Below are positions 22,147 to 33,956 of a stretch of DNA of 64,000 nucleotides, piece after piece. The DNA lies in assembly GCA_004369085.1 (NCBI GenBank), contig ML210233.1:1-64000 (forward strand), read 5' to 3'. The DNA is from Coprinopsis marcescibilis (taxonomy: Eukaryota; Basidiomycota; Agaricomycetes; Agaricales; Psathyrellaceae). Numbering within the stretch: the first letter of the stretch is position 1; each line of letters begins with the position of its first letter. The notes beneath the pieces are model-generated. The model searched no databases. It saw only the letters and a list, made by a program, of their open reading frames with translations, and was not told the origin of the DNA. The position numbers and the translations under genes are program-made.

Positions 22147-23466
22147 ATGCTGCCTAACGAACATGACTTTTGGTCCTTCAACAATGCGTATGACATACCA
22201 GGTCCGGGATCCGAATCGGCTTCGGGGCAGTTCATGGAGTTCAACCCTTTCGAGTTCCCCTTTGATCTTGGTTCCTTGGAGAATGACCTCGGGTTAACCG
22301 GGTTCAGGCAACCCGAGCCTGAACTGGAGCCTGCAACAGTGGACCCAGCGATGCTGTTTGGCCAAGCGCCACTGGTCCCGGGCGATGAAGAAATGCTCTG
22401 GCTCTTTTCCGCACTGACCACCCCGGCGGTACAGGACACTGTGCCTGAGTACAGTCCAGATCTCTCGGAGCGCAGCCCTCTGGAATTCTGGACCGATGAC
22501 CTTGCAGCCCCAATTCCCTCGCCGTTCGACACGACGCCCCAAGAGCCCATCCAAGAGACGCCGGCCCCGCCTCAATTCAAAAACCTTACTGTAGAGGAGA
22601 GCAGCTATGGTCGGGCAGAGGACGCGTTGAAAGCTCGGTTCGAGCACTCAAATTTGCTGTCCCCCGGCATCCCATTCACTCCCGAGCGCGTACACAGGGT
22701 CAAGCCAAAGTCTCTGAAACGGTACGTTCCTAATTAACGCGTCGTTCAACGCGTTATTGACAGCCCCTTTCATCTCAGCTCCCGTCAATTCTCCCACGAT
22801 GGAATTATGCCGATCGCAAGCTCGTCGCTTTCCCTGCCTTTGACGCCTGTGAGGCCAACGATCACTCTCCCCCGCAGAGCCCTCAAAGCCCGCAAAGCTG
22901 GCCCAAGTACTCCCCTCACCCCTCGTCAACCACGGCCCACCGTCACCGGCTTCCCTCTCAATACCGGCTCGCCCATGCTGGACTCGGACTACGTCGACGA
23001 CGAAGACTTTCAGCCCAAACTCAAACGCGTCCGCAAGAAGCAGCGCGTCCACAACACCCCCTCCCAAGACTCCAAAAGCGGCAAGCCCACCCAAATCGAG
23101 ATCGTCATGAACGACCTCCCATACAAGATGTCGGACATCAGGCGCGACTTGAACGGCAGCTACTACTGTCCCTTTCCCAACTGCGGCCAGAGCACCACCA
23201 GCGAGGGCGACCTCGGACGTCACCTCGAGTCTCGGGAACACTCGACCCACCGCTATGTGTGCCTCGCCGTTTCGTGCCTCGAAAAGTTCTCGCGCGAGGA
23301 CTCGATGAAGCGCCATCACAACAACAATCGCGGCAGGCCCCACAAAACCGAGCACGAACGCGCCGTTCGACAGGGTATCAAGCATCGCGTTCCGAAAGGA
23401 CAAGTGGATGAGCTGAGGGAGAGGGTCCGTCAAGCAACGCGTATGTGGGCCAAATGCCTCCTTTGA
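22147..23466 (+). CDS. C2H2 zinc-finger transcription factor
   Basis: Two exons, 22147-22721 and 22779-23466, with a 57-nt intron (GTACGT to CTCAG) that keeps frame, giving 420 residues. The N-terminal half is acidic and Pro-rich (EFNPFEFPFDLGSLENDLG), like an activation region. The middle is basic (LKRVRKKQR), a likely nuclear signal. Near the C-terminus are two C2H2-type fingers, CPFPNCGQSTTSEGDLGRHL and CLAVSCLEKFSREDSMKRHH, each C-x4-C-x12-H with slightly irregular second histidine spacing. A basic tail (RGRPHKTEHERAVRQG) follows. It is a likely DNA-binding regulator with unknown targets. It lies beside the metabolic cluster at 23.8-35.7 kb but on the opposite strand. A cryptic GTATGT near the stop codon could allow an alternative C-terminus. 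Confidence 0.82.
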
Positions 23467-23800
23467 ATTCCTAATGGACCATTTATTCCCCCTTCATGAA
23501 CTTTATGACGTATGCATCATGTTATGACTTTATGACCTTTCTAATCTTCTTCGCTTTCACTGTGGTTGCAGTGAACCCGATCTTTGCACTCGTCTACCGT
23601 TTTTATGGCCAGAGGCCTTCATTGTACAACACCCCAAATCCAATCGTAACTGTATCATAAATTTCGCATCTCGAATCCAATTGTAATAATATATCATAAT
23701 TTCACACTTGCAGCTATTACATATAGAGAGAACCAATTCGTATCTGCCTGTAATGCATGGGCGCCATATACAAAGTGTCCAACGGTAAACCAAAAGCCTA
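23467..23800. other. Convergent 3' region
   Basis: AT-rich gap between the ends of the convergent zinc-finger and homogentisate dioxygenase genes. No gene seen. Confidence 0.5.
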
Positions 23801-25957
23801 TCATTTCTGAGAAATTCCGAGAAGAGGGAGACCTTTCGCCTTCAGATCCGCATTAATGTCGTCAATATGTTCGCTAAAGTGGTCTCTCAGTCCGTCCCAC
23901 ATTCCAGGTTCGTGCTCTAATTCAGAATAAGCCCCAAGTACAGAAAGTCGAATTAAACACCTACCGTGAAGTTTGCCAGAACGGTTCTTGGCCCAGTCTG
24001 TGATGGTCAGAACCATACTGGACTCGAACATGATGGCTGTCCTTCTGTGAGCTTCCCTCTGAGATTATTAGCATATCGGCACATACCGATAGTCCCTTCC
24101 GATACTCTCTGCGGCTGAAGATCAACTTCAGTTGCCTTTCTCCATTCGTCGTATGAAACTGCGAATAACGACAAAACTCAGATGATGAAGAGTGTCAGAT
24201 GGAGAATGACGCCGTACCACCGTGTGGACAGAATCCAGTCTCATAGCTAGCACCGCCAGGTTGGAACCCGTCGCTCCGTCCATCATAATTGCCATAAAGC
24301 AGACCCATAAACTCGGTGGAAGAGTTCCGGTGGTAGTACTACCAAAGCTTCGTCAGCATTCCATCTTGTCGAACCGCCATAACCACCATACCGGAGGCCT
24401 GAACGTGCCGCTCGCAACGTCCCACCGTGGACTGAAGATCAAGAAATCACACAAGGGGACACTGTCCTGCTTCGACTTGGCGGTCAAGACGCAGAAGATG
24501 GACGGATCGATGTGGTCCTTGGAGATACTCCCGACGTTCACGAACTTCTCGAGCGCATACTTGTATGGGACATAGCTAAAATTGGGGTTGAGAATAAGTT
24601 GCTAGATGGGTTAAGAGTTACTTACTTCCCGGTCCAAGCTACAACATCGAATGGGGTATGATCTTGCGCACAGGAGTGGAGCTGCCCAGTAACCCTGTGG
24701 ACGTCGTGTGGTCAACCTCATGACCGATCGATACCAGAACCTGTTTCTTACTTGTAGATGACTGACAGTCACAAAATCAGCCCGGCGCTACAAAACAAGG
24801 GACGGATATGTACTTACTTTCCCAAGGAGATTGGTCAATGTCAAAGGAAGCGACAGGAGACTCAAAGTCACGAGCGTTCGCTAGCCCATACCCGCCTAAT
24901 GGTCCCAATTCAGGTAAAACGTAGTGTTGCCCAAAAATCTCTTGGATATCTAAAGCAGTAACACTTTCAGTTTAACCATAGGCTAAGGACGTTGCCGAAG
25001 CTACTCACATCCCCGGGACGGGCCGTCAGGAAGCAGAACCTTGAACTTCATTCCTCTTTGGATGACACATAGTTCTCCCGGTCGAACCATCAACCTGCGG
25101 GAATAGTCGTGACATCAGACAACATTCGAGAATAGAAATATTAGCGGGGTTCTCTTACTTTCCGTATTCAGTCTGGACGTCCAAGCGACCTTGCTGAGGC
25201 AAGATGAGCATATCACCGTCGTTGTTGCAAAATGCTTTCTTGTCCATTGATGTATTGGCAAGGTACATGTGGATAGCGAGGCCCTCGTGCAGTGAAGGGT
25301 CACCATTGCCTGCAATAGTCTTGAGTCCTTGAGTCCAGTCCACCTTTTCCGAGCCGGGGGGAAGATCGAATGGATGCCACGCGAGTTGTGTTGGGCTGAC
25401 ATGGACCTTCGGATTGAGAGGAAGGAAGCAAGACTCCATCTAACGGGCGGTCCGGCGTTAGCGTCTCCGCACGATAAGATCTACACGTTAGAACACGTAC
25501 ATCAGGGTTGTCTGGAAGTCTTGTGAACCCTTTGTGGGCGACGGAGGGGCGAATTCTGTATAACCATCTATACAGCATCGTTAGGATTAGGCGATCGCAG
25601 AGGTATATGTGTACACACGCGCTCAAATTCTCAGCACGGGGCGCGACGAACGATGCGCCCGTGATCTAACAATATCGCATTCAGCCTGCGTTATGCGGAT
25701 AGGAGATTGATGACTGACCCCTTCGGCGTAGAGATCATATTTGACACGTTGGGGACTGTTCTGTGCATACGGAATCACGCCAGGCCTAACGATCTGGGGC
25801 TTAACATTCGTGGACGTCGGACATGACACAGCGACACTCACAGGGCCTCAGAAGCGAAGCGATTCCCAAAGCCAAATTGGTAAATGTATGGGTCCTTCTC
25901 TGTGGGTTGAGAAGAGAGAGCTGCTTGAGCACTTGCACCAGAGACGGAGGGGGGCAT
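23801..25957 (-). CDS. hmgA: Homogentisate 1,2-dioxygenase
   Basis: A highly split minus-strand gene starting at ATG 25957, with exon 1 at 25957-25842 and roughly ten further exons. Joined exons read as a full-length family member: [50 protein letters not shown], then [73 protein letters not shown], and [16 protein letters not shown] with [14 protein letters not shown] near the end. The last two segments carry the iron-binding His/Glu/His set expected in this family. It opens the ring of homogentisate with O2 to form maleylacetoacetate, in phenylalanine and tyrosine breakdown. The C-terminus reads [10 protein letters not shown]. It is the last of four same-strand metabolic genes. Confidence 0.95.
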
Positions 25958-26524
25958 ATTTGCGTTACCTGTCGAATTTCGATACCAGGCATCTTTTATA
26001 GCTTTCAGCCATTGCAACCGTGATGCAACGAGCTGATAGAAGGAGAAGAAAGTACCCCACCCTCCCATGGAAGCTACTCCTAACGGGGAGACGTGTCGAG
26101 CTGTGTCTTCGGTGGTAGGGTTAGCAGCGTAATCGGATCACCATTGGTCTCCTTCAAGCTCTTATGTCTCGCTGAGCCCTGATACCAGGAGGCAGAAGTA
26201 GATCCCGTGGACCACAATAAATCATCGATGTCACAAGTGCTATCCCAGTTTAGACCTTTTTTCGTGTTTCCAGTCAGCGAATGGAGCACTCCTCGCAAAG
26301 TCACCAGATGGCAGTCAGAAGGCCAATTGTTACCAGCTACTATACATGTTCATTTCTTCCCACTTTCGAATTCGGTTCTCGTAAGTGATTGGATAAAGAT
26401 AGACGGTTCCTGAACGCCTCCACGATTGACAGCACCCTATTGCGCAAGTTGCTTGACCTTAGAAATGATTGCTACAGCCAATGGGCGACAAATTAGCAGG
26501 GAAATATGTTTAGCAGAGGAACGT
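25958..26524. other. Intergenic in metabolic block
   Basis: 5' flank of the homogentisate dioxygenase and 3' flank of the transketolase-like gene. No gene seen. Alternative upstream ATGs exist but do not join in frame. Confidence 0.5.
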
Positions 26525-29154
26525 TCACCGACATTGAGGATCCAGATTTTGATGAGGAATTTGCTCCCAGAGCCCCCCGCAGCCTAGAACATGCTGAGTA
26601 TTCTTGTTTCGTAACGCAACTGGCAAGCAAAGGGAAAACTTACCCTCTTTCGTCGTGCCCATATACCCATATTTTGGGGTGAGTTGCCGCTCTAGAAGCC
26701 AGGTTCCGAACTTGGATCCCAACTACTGACTGATAAATAAATCTGTTTGTGTCAAGAAGAAGACGAAGCGCACCCCAGTCTTCTGATTGAAAGATTCGAC
26801 GACCAAAACGAAAGGACTGCTGCCAATCTTCTGGATAACCTAGACCCAGTCAGTGGTCGAGTCTGGATCCAGAATTGGAAGATATGTTGTACCTGTTCGT
26901 CGACTACGTTCAGGGAAGGCTTGTTTATCAATCCGACATCCAACCCTTCTTGTCTGCATCGTAGGACAGCATCCCAAGAACGGTAGAGCATCTCCCCGAA
27001 GGATACGACGTATCCGGCAGTTCCTTCTGCGATAACCTCATCCTTTCCGGGTATAAATTCATAGTCCTCATCGAAGTACCGTGTTTTCCCGTCTTCTTTA
27101 AGGATCCAGGGAACTTTGGATCGTGTCGAAAAAATGAATCGCAATCCGCGTTTGAAAAAGACTTTTTTCACAACGGCAACCATCTGAGCAGGGTCTGCAG
27201 GGAAGTACAGAAACGACTGGACATCGGTTAGTCCGTTATCTGCGAACATGTTGTTGACCCCTGGTATCAAGATTTGTATGTCAGTTACGTATTAAGCCAT
27301 CAGAGAAGACAGATACATACCAAAGTGGCACGTATTATCAGCCTGTTTAAACGCGATAGGAAGTAAAACATTAACGGTGCAGACATGAAGGGATGGAAGT
27401 AAACCGTACCATCTAAAATGTCCATCAATGCCCAGCGACCGCAGTTAGCAACGCATTCAATACACGTGTTTTGAAATTCGAAGAGCATACCTCATCAACT
27501 GTTAAATGAATTAGCGGTAATCTAGTGAGTAAGCACGGATACGTACCGCCAGCATGAGAGAAGTGGCTCAGCACGTTACAATTGTTGAGACGGGCCATTG
27601 TGATCTCAGACACCACCATTTCAAGGAAGGCAGAAAAGGTAGAGAAGACGCCGAATTTGTCAGGGGCGAATCCGAAGCCTGCAGCAGCGGAGAAATTGCC
27701 TCTTTCCATGATACCGGATGAGACGAAAACTTCGGGGTGCTTTTGGTGAATAACCTTCAGGCCGGTCGACCCTTCGAGGTCAGCTGAAGGTATCGTGAGT
27801 TACACTTTCTTGAGGCAAAGTGAAAGTGACGGACAATCGATGACCATTACTTTAGAAACTGCCTCCTCCTTGCTCATGGTATCGAGTACCATGTTCACTG
27901 CTTCGCCAAACAAGATTCGGTTGGCCCCAACCTCCTTGCTCGACCCAATGTAAAGGTAGGGGTTAGGGGTTGGCCTAATGCTGTCATAGATGCTTGCCAA
28001 ATGGGCGAGTCCGCGGTTTTCGAAATATTTGATAGCGGCTTTGACGGGAATAACATCGTGCCCGTGGGAGCTTCCTTCGATGTCAGGGATGCCAGGCGCC
28101 ATAACACGCTTGCTAACAACTAATAGATAGAAGTCAGCACTAGATTGGTATATGGGTTCATAGCCGCACTACATACCCGCCGCCGGACCGTTGTAGGCGA
28201 GGACTTCCACGACACCTCCCCAAAGACTATCGATGTCTTCTCCTTGAACGGTGACAACTTTGAGGCCATGGCCTTTCAGAGACTTGGCGACATCAAACCC
28301 TTTCAGATATTCGGAAGGGTGGCCAGCGATGGTAACATCGTTATCATCAATAAGAAGCTTGACATTTAAATTTCGTGAAACGGCAAGTCGAGCAGCCTCC
28401 GCATCATTGCCCTCTTGTTGAGAACCGTCTGAGCCCAGGCAAAAGACGGTCTTCTCCCGATTGGCCAAGGCGACACCGTTGACCAAGGGCCTGGAGGGAT
28501 TGGATAAGAATGTGCGAGTATGGGAGGCCGAGAGTACCCACCAAATATGACCCAAACGCCCTGAAGAGAACTGTATGCCCGGTGTCAAGCCAAGCTCAGG
28601 ATGTCCTGGCAATTTCGAGTTGGCTTCACGATAATGAAGCAGGTGCTCTGGAGGCAGTGACCCATTCAGAGCTGCCAAGAGGTATTGGGTAGCGACACGA
28701 TGGCCTGCACAAATCGTTTTATTCCCGCTTTCTGGCAACGCAGACGAAATCAATAGCTTACCCGCTTCATCAAAAACAATCGGAACGTAGGCGTTGTCGT
28801 CGTTTTCAAACAACGCGAGCAGGATGCAGACTTCAGGAACAGTGTCGTATGCGCCCCCTGAATTAAGGAAAGTGAGTACTTTTGCCTGCAAAATTGAGAA
28901 GAGGTCTCGCTACCTGTGTGCCCGCTGACACCCCTCGCGGCGCCAGTAGCTGTGAAATAGACGATAGCATCGCGCAAAAGCTGGATATTAGCCCTCAAGG
29001 CATTCTTTTCCTCTGAAGATAACTTGGGGCGATAAGGGTCAAGCTTGATCCTGTGGCAAGGCGTGCTTTAGTTTGGCTTGAATGCCCCGTAATGGGTTGC
29101 TCACTTTTTAAACTGGTTGAGGTCGATGGGGAATTCGTCGATAAGCTGAGCCAT
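26525..29154 (-). CDS. Transketolase-like ThDP-dependent enzyme
   Basis: Many exons run from ATG 29154 to a TGA at 26525. Splicing checked at both ends keeps frame: first intron GTGAGC to CCACAG, and final exon GCGGLWEQIPHQNLDP. The N-terminal ThDP domain reads GVSGHTGGAYDTVPEVCIL, HRVATQYLLAALNGSLPPEH, PGIQFSSGRLGHIW and the cofactor motif GSDGSQQEGND followed by LNVKLLIDDND. The middle pyrimidine-type domain has SDLEGSTGLK-like and SGIMERGNFSAAAGFGFAP stretches, then SHFSHAG and NNMFADNGLTDVQSF. The C-terminal domain ends MGTTKEGCGGLWEQ. The architecture is that of transketolases (transfer of two-carbon units between sugar phosphates), but sequence details suggest a side branch, so the substrate is not assigned. 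It lies between the dioxygenase and the transporter. Confidence 0.82.
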
Positions 29155-29733
29155 TGTTGGTGGAAGAGACACTGAAGAAGCAGGTCCATTTCCTGCCAAT
29201 TCTTTGCTGTTCTATACGCTCCAAAATTAGCAAGCTATGACCTATGACCATCGTCACTCCAACCCACGTTTTCCATTTCCCACCGATCTGCCTATTACTA
29301 GAGGTGATCCCTCCAAACGGTATTGGCAAATACGGCGAGCAGTTCGCGTAAGTTGATTAGTGGGCCTGCTCTACAGAGAACGATTCGAGGACATGATTGG
29401 GGCATTGAAGCTGGAAGGCAATGGAGTGACGACAAGGAGCGTTCTGTGAGAGCCCTAAACAAGCTCCGGAGATAGCCGAACTTTGCGACAACAGGTTTGG
29501 AGATGGTGAAATAATTCATTGGAAGTACAAATACAGTACGTGGGTGTAGACATGTGCTGACGATACATGCTATTAATTGGATCTTCATTACTTTGTGATA
29601 TTGCAGTACGGAGGACTCTGATTCGTTCGTCCAACAACTATCGCTCGAATGAGGCAAATCTACCCGAAATAGAAACTCGGATGTTGAGAGGAATGACGAC
29701 AGCCAAGCCATCTAAGAGAGCCAAGATACAGCC
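29155..29733. other. Intergenic in metabolic block
   Basis: 5' flank of the transketolase-like gene and 3' flank of the transporter. The open frames here are short and show no motif. Confidence 0.5.
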
Positions 29734-31729
29734 TTAGACTGTGTAACGGAAGAACTGAAGAAATTTGAATGTAAGCAATGACGTCGGGATCAGAGTGTAC
29801 TATGCTTACAGTAGCGTTATCGCCCTGGTCGCGTTCAGAGACCCTCATCTCTTCTGTGTAGATGTCAAGGGTAAGACCCTTCGCCTCCATTTCTCTGTCA
29901 CGCCTTGAATTCTCTCGGACGAGGTAGAAGTGCATAAAGATGCAAAGAATAGTGCTCATCGTCAGAGTGGCAATCAGGAGACCGTGTCCAGCGAAGTATC
30001 GGGGTGCGTCGGTGGAACGATAAGCGAATCCTGCAATCACACCTCCCAAATTACCGAAGCCTACACAACGCCACATGGATAAATCTCGGTGCGAATAAAA
30101 GAGATGATTAAAGTCAAACACGTACCGACATGCATCGCGATTCCAACGGCACGCTTAGTAGCACCTCCGATGTTGTTCCCGTTCCATGCAACTCCCATGG
30201 GAACGTTGGGATAAATTCTGTGAGAAGCAAGTTTTAGATGAGTTCCCTCTCCTGTAATTTGTGCTTTACACATACCCGCTGACGGCGAAGAAAGTACCAA
30301 GGTATTGAACTGCGACCTTGTCGGTAGCGATCAACATGATGAACCCAATAATGGCAGTGATATTGCAGCCAATCATGAAAATACCGCGACGCTTGAGGCG
30401 GTCGGCGTACCAACCAGCACCAATGGTAGCAAGACATCCCACGACATAGGGAGGCACACTGATTAACTGCGAGTCCGCATCGGTGTAGCCCATGTTTCTG
30501 ACGATCGTAGGCAAGAAGAGGGAGATAGAGTACAGCGGAGTGTAAATACCTACAAACGGCATTAGCGAGAATCTTTGAGAAGGTTTCGTGGACGTATACC
30601 AATGGTGATGACCATGTGCACCCAGATCTTCCAGTCCTTAAAGGCCGCCCACACATATTGCGATGCGAACTCGTCGGCGAGTGAAGTTCGATCAAGCTTA
30701 AGACGGACAATAACTTCCTTGCGTTCCTCCACGGTCAAAAACTTGGCACTAAGGTAGCACAACCAGCATTAATTCTTGTATGCATGGGAGAGTTGAAATC
30801 ACTCACGTCTCTGGGCTATCATTGACAACCCATTTGGTAAAGAAAGCAACAAGGATGGTGGCGAGACCTTCAAGAATGAAAATCCACGCCCATCCAGGCC
30901 TGCCGCCGATACCTCTCATTTCTGAGATGCCACGCGCAAGAAGCCCGCCAAAGGCACCAGCAAGTGTGGCAGCCGAGAAGAAAATGGCCATGCGGAGACC
31001 GCATTCGTGACGGCGGTACCAAAGGGTGATATACCATGTTACACCAGGGAACAGACCACCTTCAGCAAAACCAAGGGCGGCGCGGGCAATAAGAAGACCA
31101 GTGAAGTTCTTCACGAGACCCATGAGAGTCATGCCTGAATGGATAATATGGACATTGGTGAATAGACTGAGGACAGCAGCACCATTACTTACAAACACCC
31201 CAAGCGACCATCATAATGCACAACCAGAGGGACGGGCTAGTACGCTTCATCATAATGTTGCTCGGAATCTCGGCAGCGACATAGAAGGGGAAGAAGATGG
31301 CCAGAGCAATCTGCAGAGGGAAGCGTCAGCGATGATTGGTTCAACGCCAAAGATACCGGATTCCACTGACATTATAATCGAGGTTCTTCATACTCAAATC
31401 AGCCTCCAGACCAGCCAATCGGGCATTTCCAATGTTGGAGCGGTCAAGGAAGGAGAGCCTGAAAATTTAAGCGTGGTCATTAACTGAAACGGCGACGGTG
31501 GATATCGGACTATAAAAACGCACAGGTAGAGAAATGAGAGGAAAGGAACTATGTTCCAATCCATCTTGCGAAGAAGCCTTCCCGTTTGCGCATCGTCGAA
31601 GGTAATACGATCCTCGATAAGAGCATCCGCAGAGGCGTCGATGTCCTTGTTTCTGACATCGACCTCGAGCTTTTCGAGGACCGACTCAGAAGGAGAATTG
31701 TCGTTAGTGTTAGACTTGACAGACGGCAT
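29734..31729 (-). CDS. MFS transporter, anion:cation symporter type
   Basis: A multi-exon minus-strand gene from ATG 31729 to a TAA at 29736-29734. Joined exons give MDWNIVPFLSFLYLLSFLDR, then SNIGNARLAGLEADLSM (a signature of the ACS/Dal5-Tna1 group), a second hydrophobic block with ARAALGFAEGGLFPGVTWY, the helix pair SAATLAGAFGGLLARG and WAWIFILEGLATILVAFF, the loop FLTVEERKEVIVRL, then C-terminal helices (ISLFLPTIVRNMGYTDADSQ; WYADRLKRRGIFMIGC) and a charged tail ending DNATFFRYTV. It is a plasma-membrane importer with about 12 helices, in a group that moves organic anions such as nicotinate, allantoate or related acids. The substrate is unknown; its neighbours suggest an aromatic or sugar-derived acid. 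Confidence 0.9.
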
Positions 31730-33956
31730 TTGGGAGGGTCCTTGAGATCTCCCCAGAACGAAATTCGCGTATTAAAGCGTTCGGCCTGAGGTAGAGCATT
31801 GAAACCAAATGGGCTTTGAGAAGCACTTGGCTGAACCGGTGATACCCCATCCACGTTGCGACCGAACTTCTTTGATGTCTGGGAACTGTTTTATTTTCCC
31901 GTTGATGCTCAGAAGAATTTCAAATCCACCGCGGAGCAGGTACCAATAAGCATTCACCATTTCGAGCGTTGCTTCAAAAGTTGCTCAAATACTACAGAGA
32001 CTTTCGAATTAAAGATCTGTGAGAACCTATTTCAGCTGATCGGCTCTGCCAAAGCGGGGGTAGTTGTTTGGCTTACCGAGGATACTTGTCCCGCTCGGCT
32101 CAGACAACGTGGGGTTTCATCACCGAAAACAGATTTAACGTTTAAACAAGTGCCAAAAATGGTCTTGAGTCCGTTGAATACATAAGTGTAACTGTGGTTG
32201 ACAAGCATGTCAGTGATTGGTGTTCGGTACATATGTATGCATGCAATGCATATGCCCGTTGGAGAAAACCGATGGCTGTGAAACGTGGCAAGATGAATTG
32301 AAGATGAACAAGCAATTTTGAGAGAACGATGACGGCACAAAATGCAAATACGATGCATTGAAACCCAGGCCTGGGGTACCCCGCAGCTTCCAAGCCGACA
32401 CAGTTCAATGGAAAGCCAGCCAAGCATGTACCACAAGGTCTTGACGCGAGCAAGGCTGGGAAATGTTGCGATGGTCGCAAAAGGAGACAGTACCCCGCAA
32501 TGCCAAGATATGGTCCTGCTAAGCGATTCCGTAGGCCCAAGAGAACGCAAGGCGGCGCAAGCATAGGCAAGCATTTCTGAGAGTGTTTAACAGATGTCAG
32601 CAGGGCTAGAAATACGACTGATACCAGATAGCATTAGATGCCCAAGCGAATCCCAAGACGCCGACAGTCCAAAAGGATTGTCGGAAGTCCGAGAAGATGG
32701 TGCCTGTTGCAACATTTGGCTCTAATTTCCAGTTGAAGTCAGTGGGTGCATTCCGGCGCACTGCCTGTGGGTTCGGTTTGTGGAAATGGGTCCGACAGTA
32801 GATGAGAAGGCGGCGGCCACACACCAGATTAAAGCGATATCATCGCAACTTTACGCAAGTTCCAGACATCGTTACACCAAAACAGCAATCGCCAAGAGGT
32901 TACAGGCTGTTCACTAATCAAGGCCCCATTTCCATTAGCAGAGAAACGAAAACAGATGTGGGACCGACAAGAGCCGACAAGACTTGTCCTGGCTTGCCTA
33001 GGCTTGTCTTGTCCTGGCGTGTGTTTGCCCCGCAGTGGAGCTCTAGACGAACCACGCGGGTTTTTGTTTAGCTTTTCCTGGTTTCCTGAGCATTCGTATC
33101 CGGGATCTGATGATGGTGATATCACCAATAAGTATCTCTGGGAATCCAGGGCCCAAAAGAAGTAAGAAAGGAGAATAACAGAAGGATCCCTTCATCTGCA
33201 GGGAAAGACTGCGAGATTGTGGTGCTGCTGAAGCAAACTTATCAGCCGTTATCAGCTTCTACGTCACGTACCTGAGTCCGAAGATTTATGAAGAGACTAA
33301 ACATTTGCACTGTGCAGCAGAAACTTGAAGAAGATGGGAGACAGGCATGCGCGTCTGTTCAAACCGATCGCGTGGCAGCGCCATCAGTATAATTCAATCG
33401 GAGTCTTAATTTGACTGTTTGGTCTTGTTCCGCAAATTTTCTTTCTTCGCTTGTCCTCGACATCGTCGACATCGCCGGGGATTTTCTTGGATCTGAGGCT
33501 TCGAGGTGAGCTATTTTCCTTTGTATCCCACATTGTACACACTCTACAATGTGATGATTCACAACCGAAAGCTTTAGGAAGTGCCGTCCGAAAGTGGTCC
33601 CTAGGGATCCCTCGTGTCGAAACTCGGTTCTCTGATTTTGTTTTCACCTTCAATGATTTTGGACGAACATAACTGACAGATTCCTCTTCTTTTAGGACAT
33701 TTGTCGATTTGGTAACAGTGGAATGAATACATGTTACATACTAGTTCATCTGCCAAGCACCCGTCGCCACCTCGCCGTCCAAGTTCCCAATGTCCAGCAA
33801 CAGGTAGAAGTCCGGATCCAATTATTCCTTCTTCGTTATCTTTGCTTATCTTGCTCTTAACCCTTGTACATCCATAAATAATACGATTATAATCAATTCA
33901 TTCCCATTCGGTTTATTTCTGTGGTGCTGGTCTTTCGCGGAGCTCTGTATCGCGCA
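31730..33956. other. Intergenic, 2.2 kb
   Basis: Several minus-strand frames at 32032-32824 contain hydrophobic or Cys-containing stretches but do not join into a family I know; they may be relics. At about 32970-33025 an imperfect inverted and direct repeat is built from CTTGTC/GACAAG units. Nothing else is recognisable. Confidence 0.45.

Noticed and set aside
32032..32824. Cys-containing hydrophobic frames on the minus strand, considered as a hydrophobin
   Set aside because: The eight-Cys spacing of hydrophobins (with two CC pairs) is not present.
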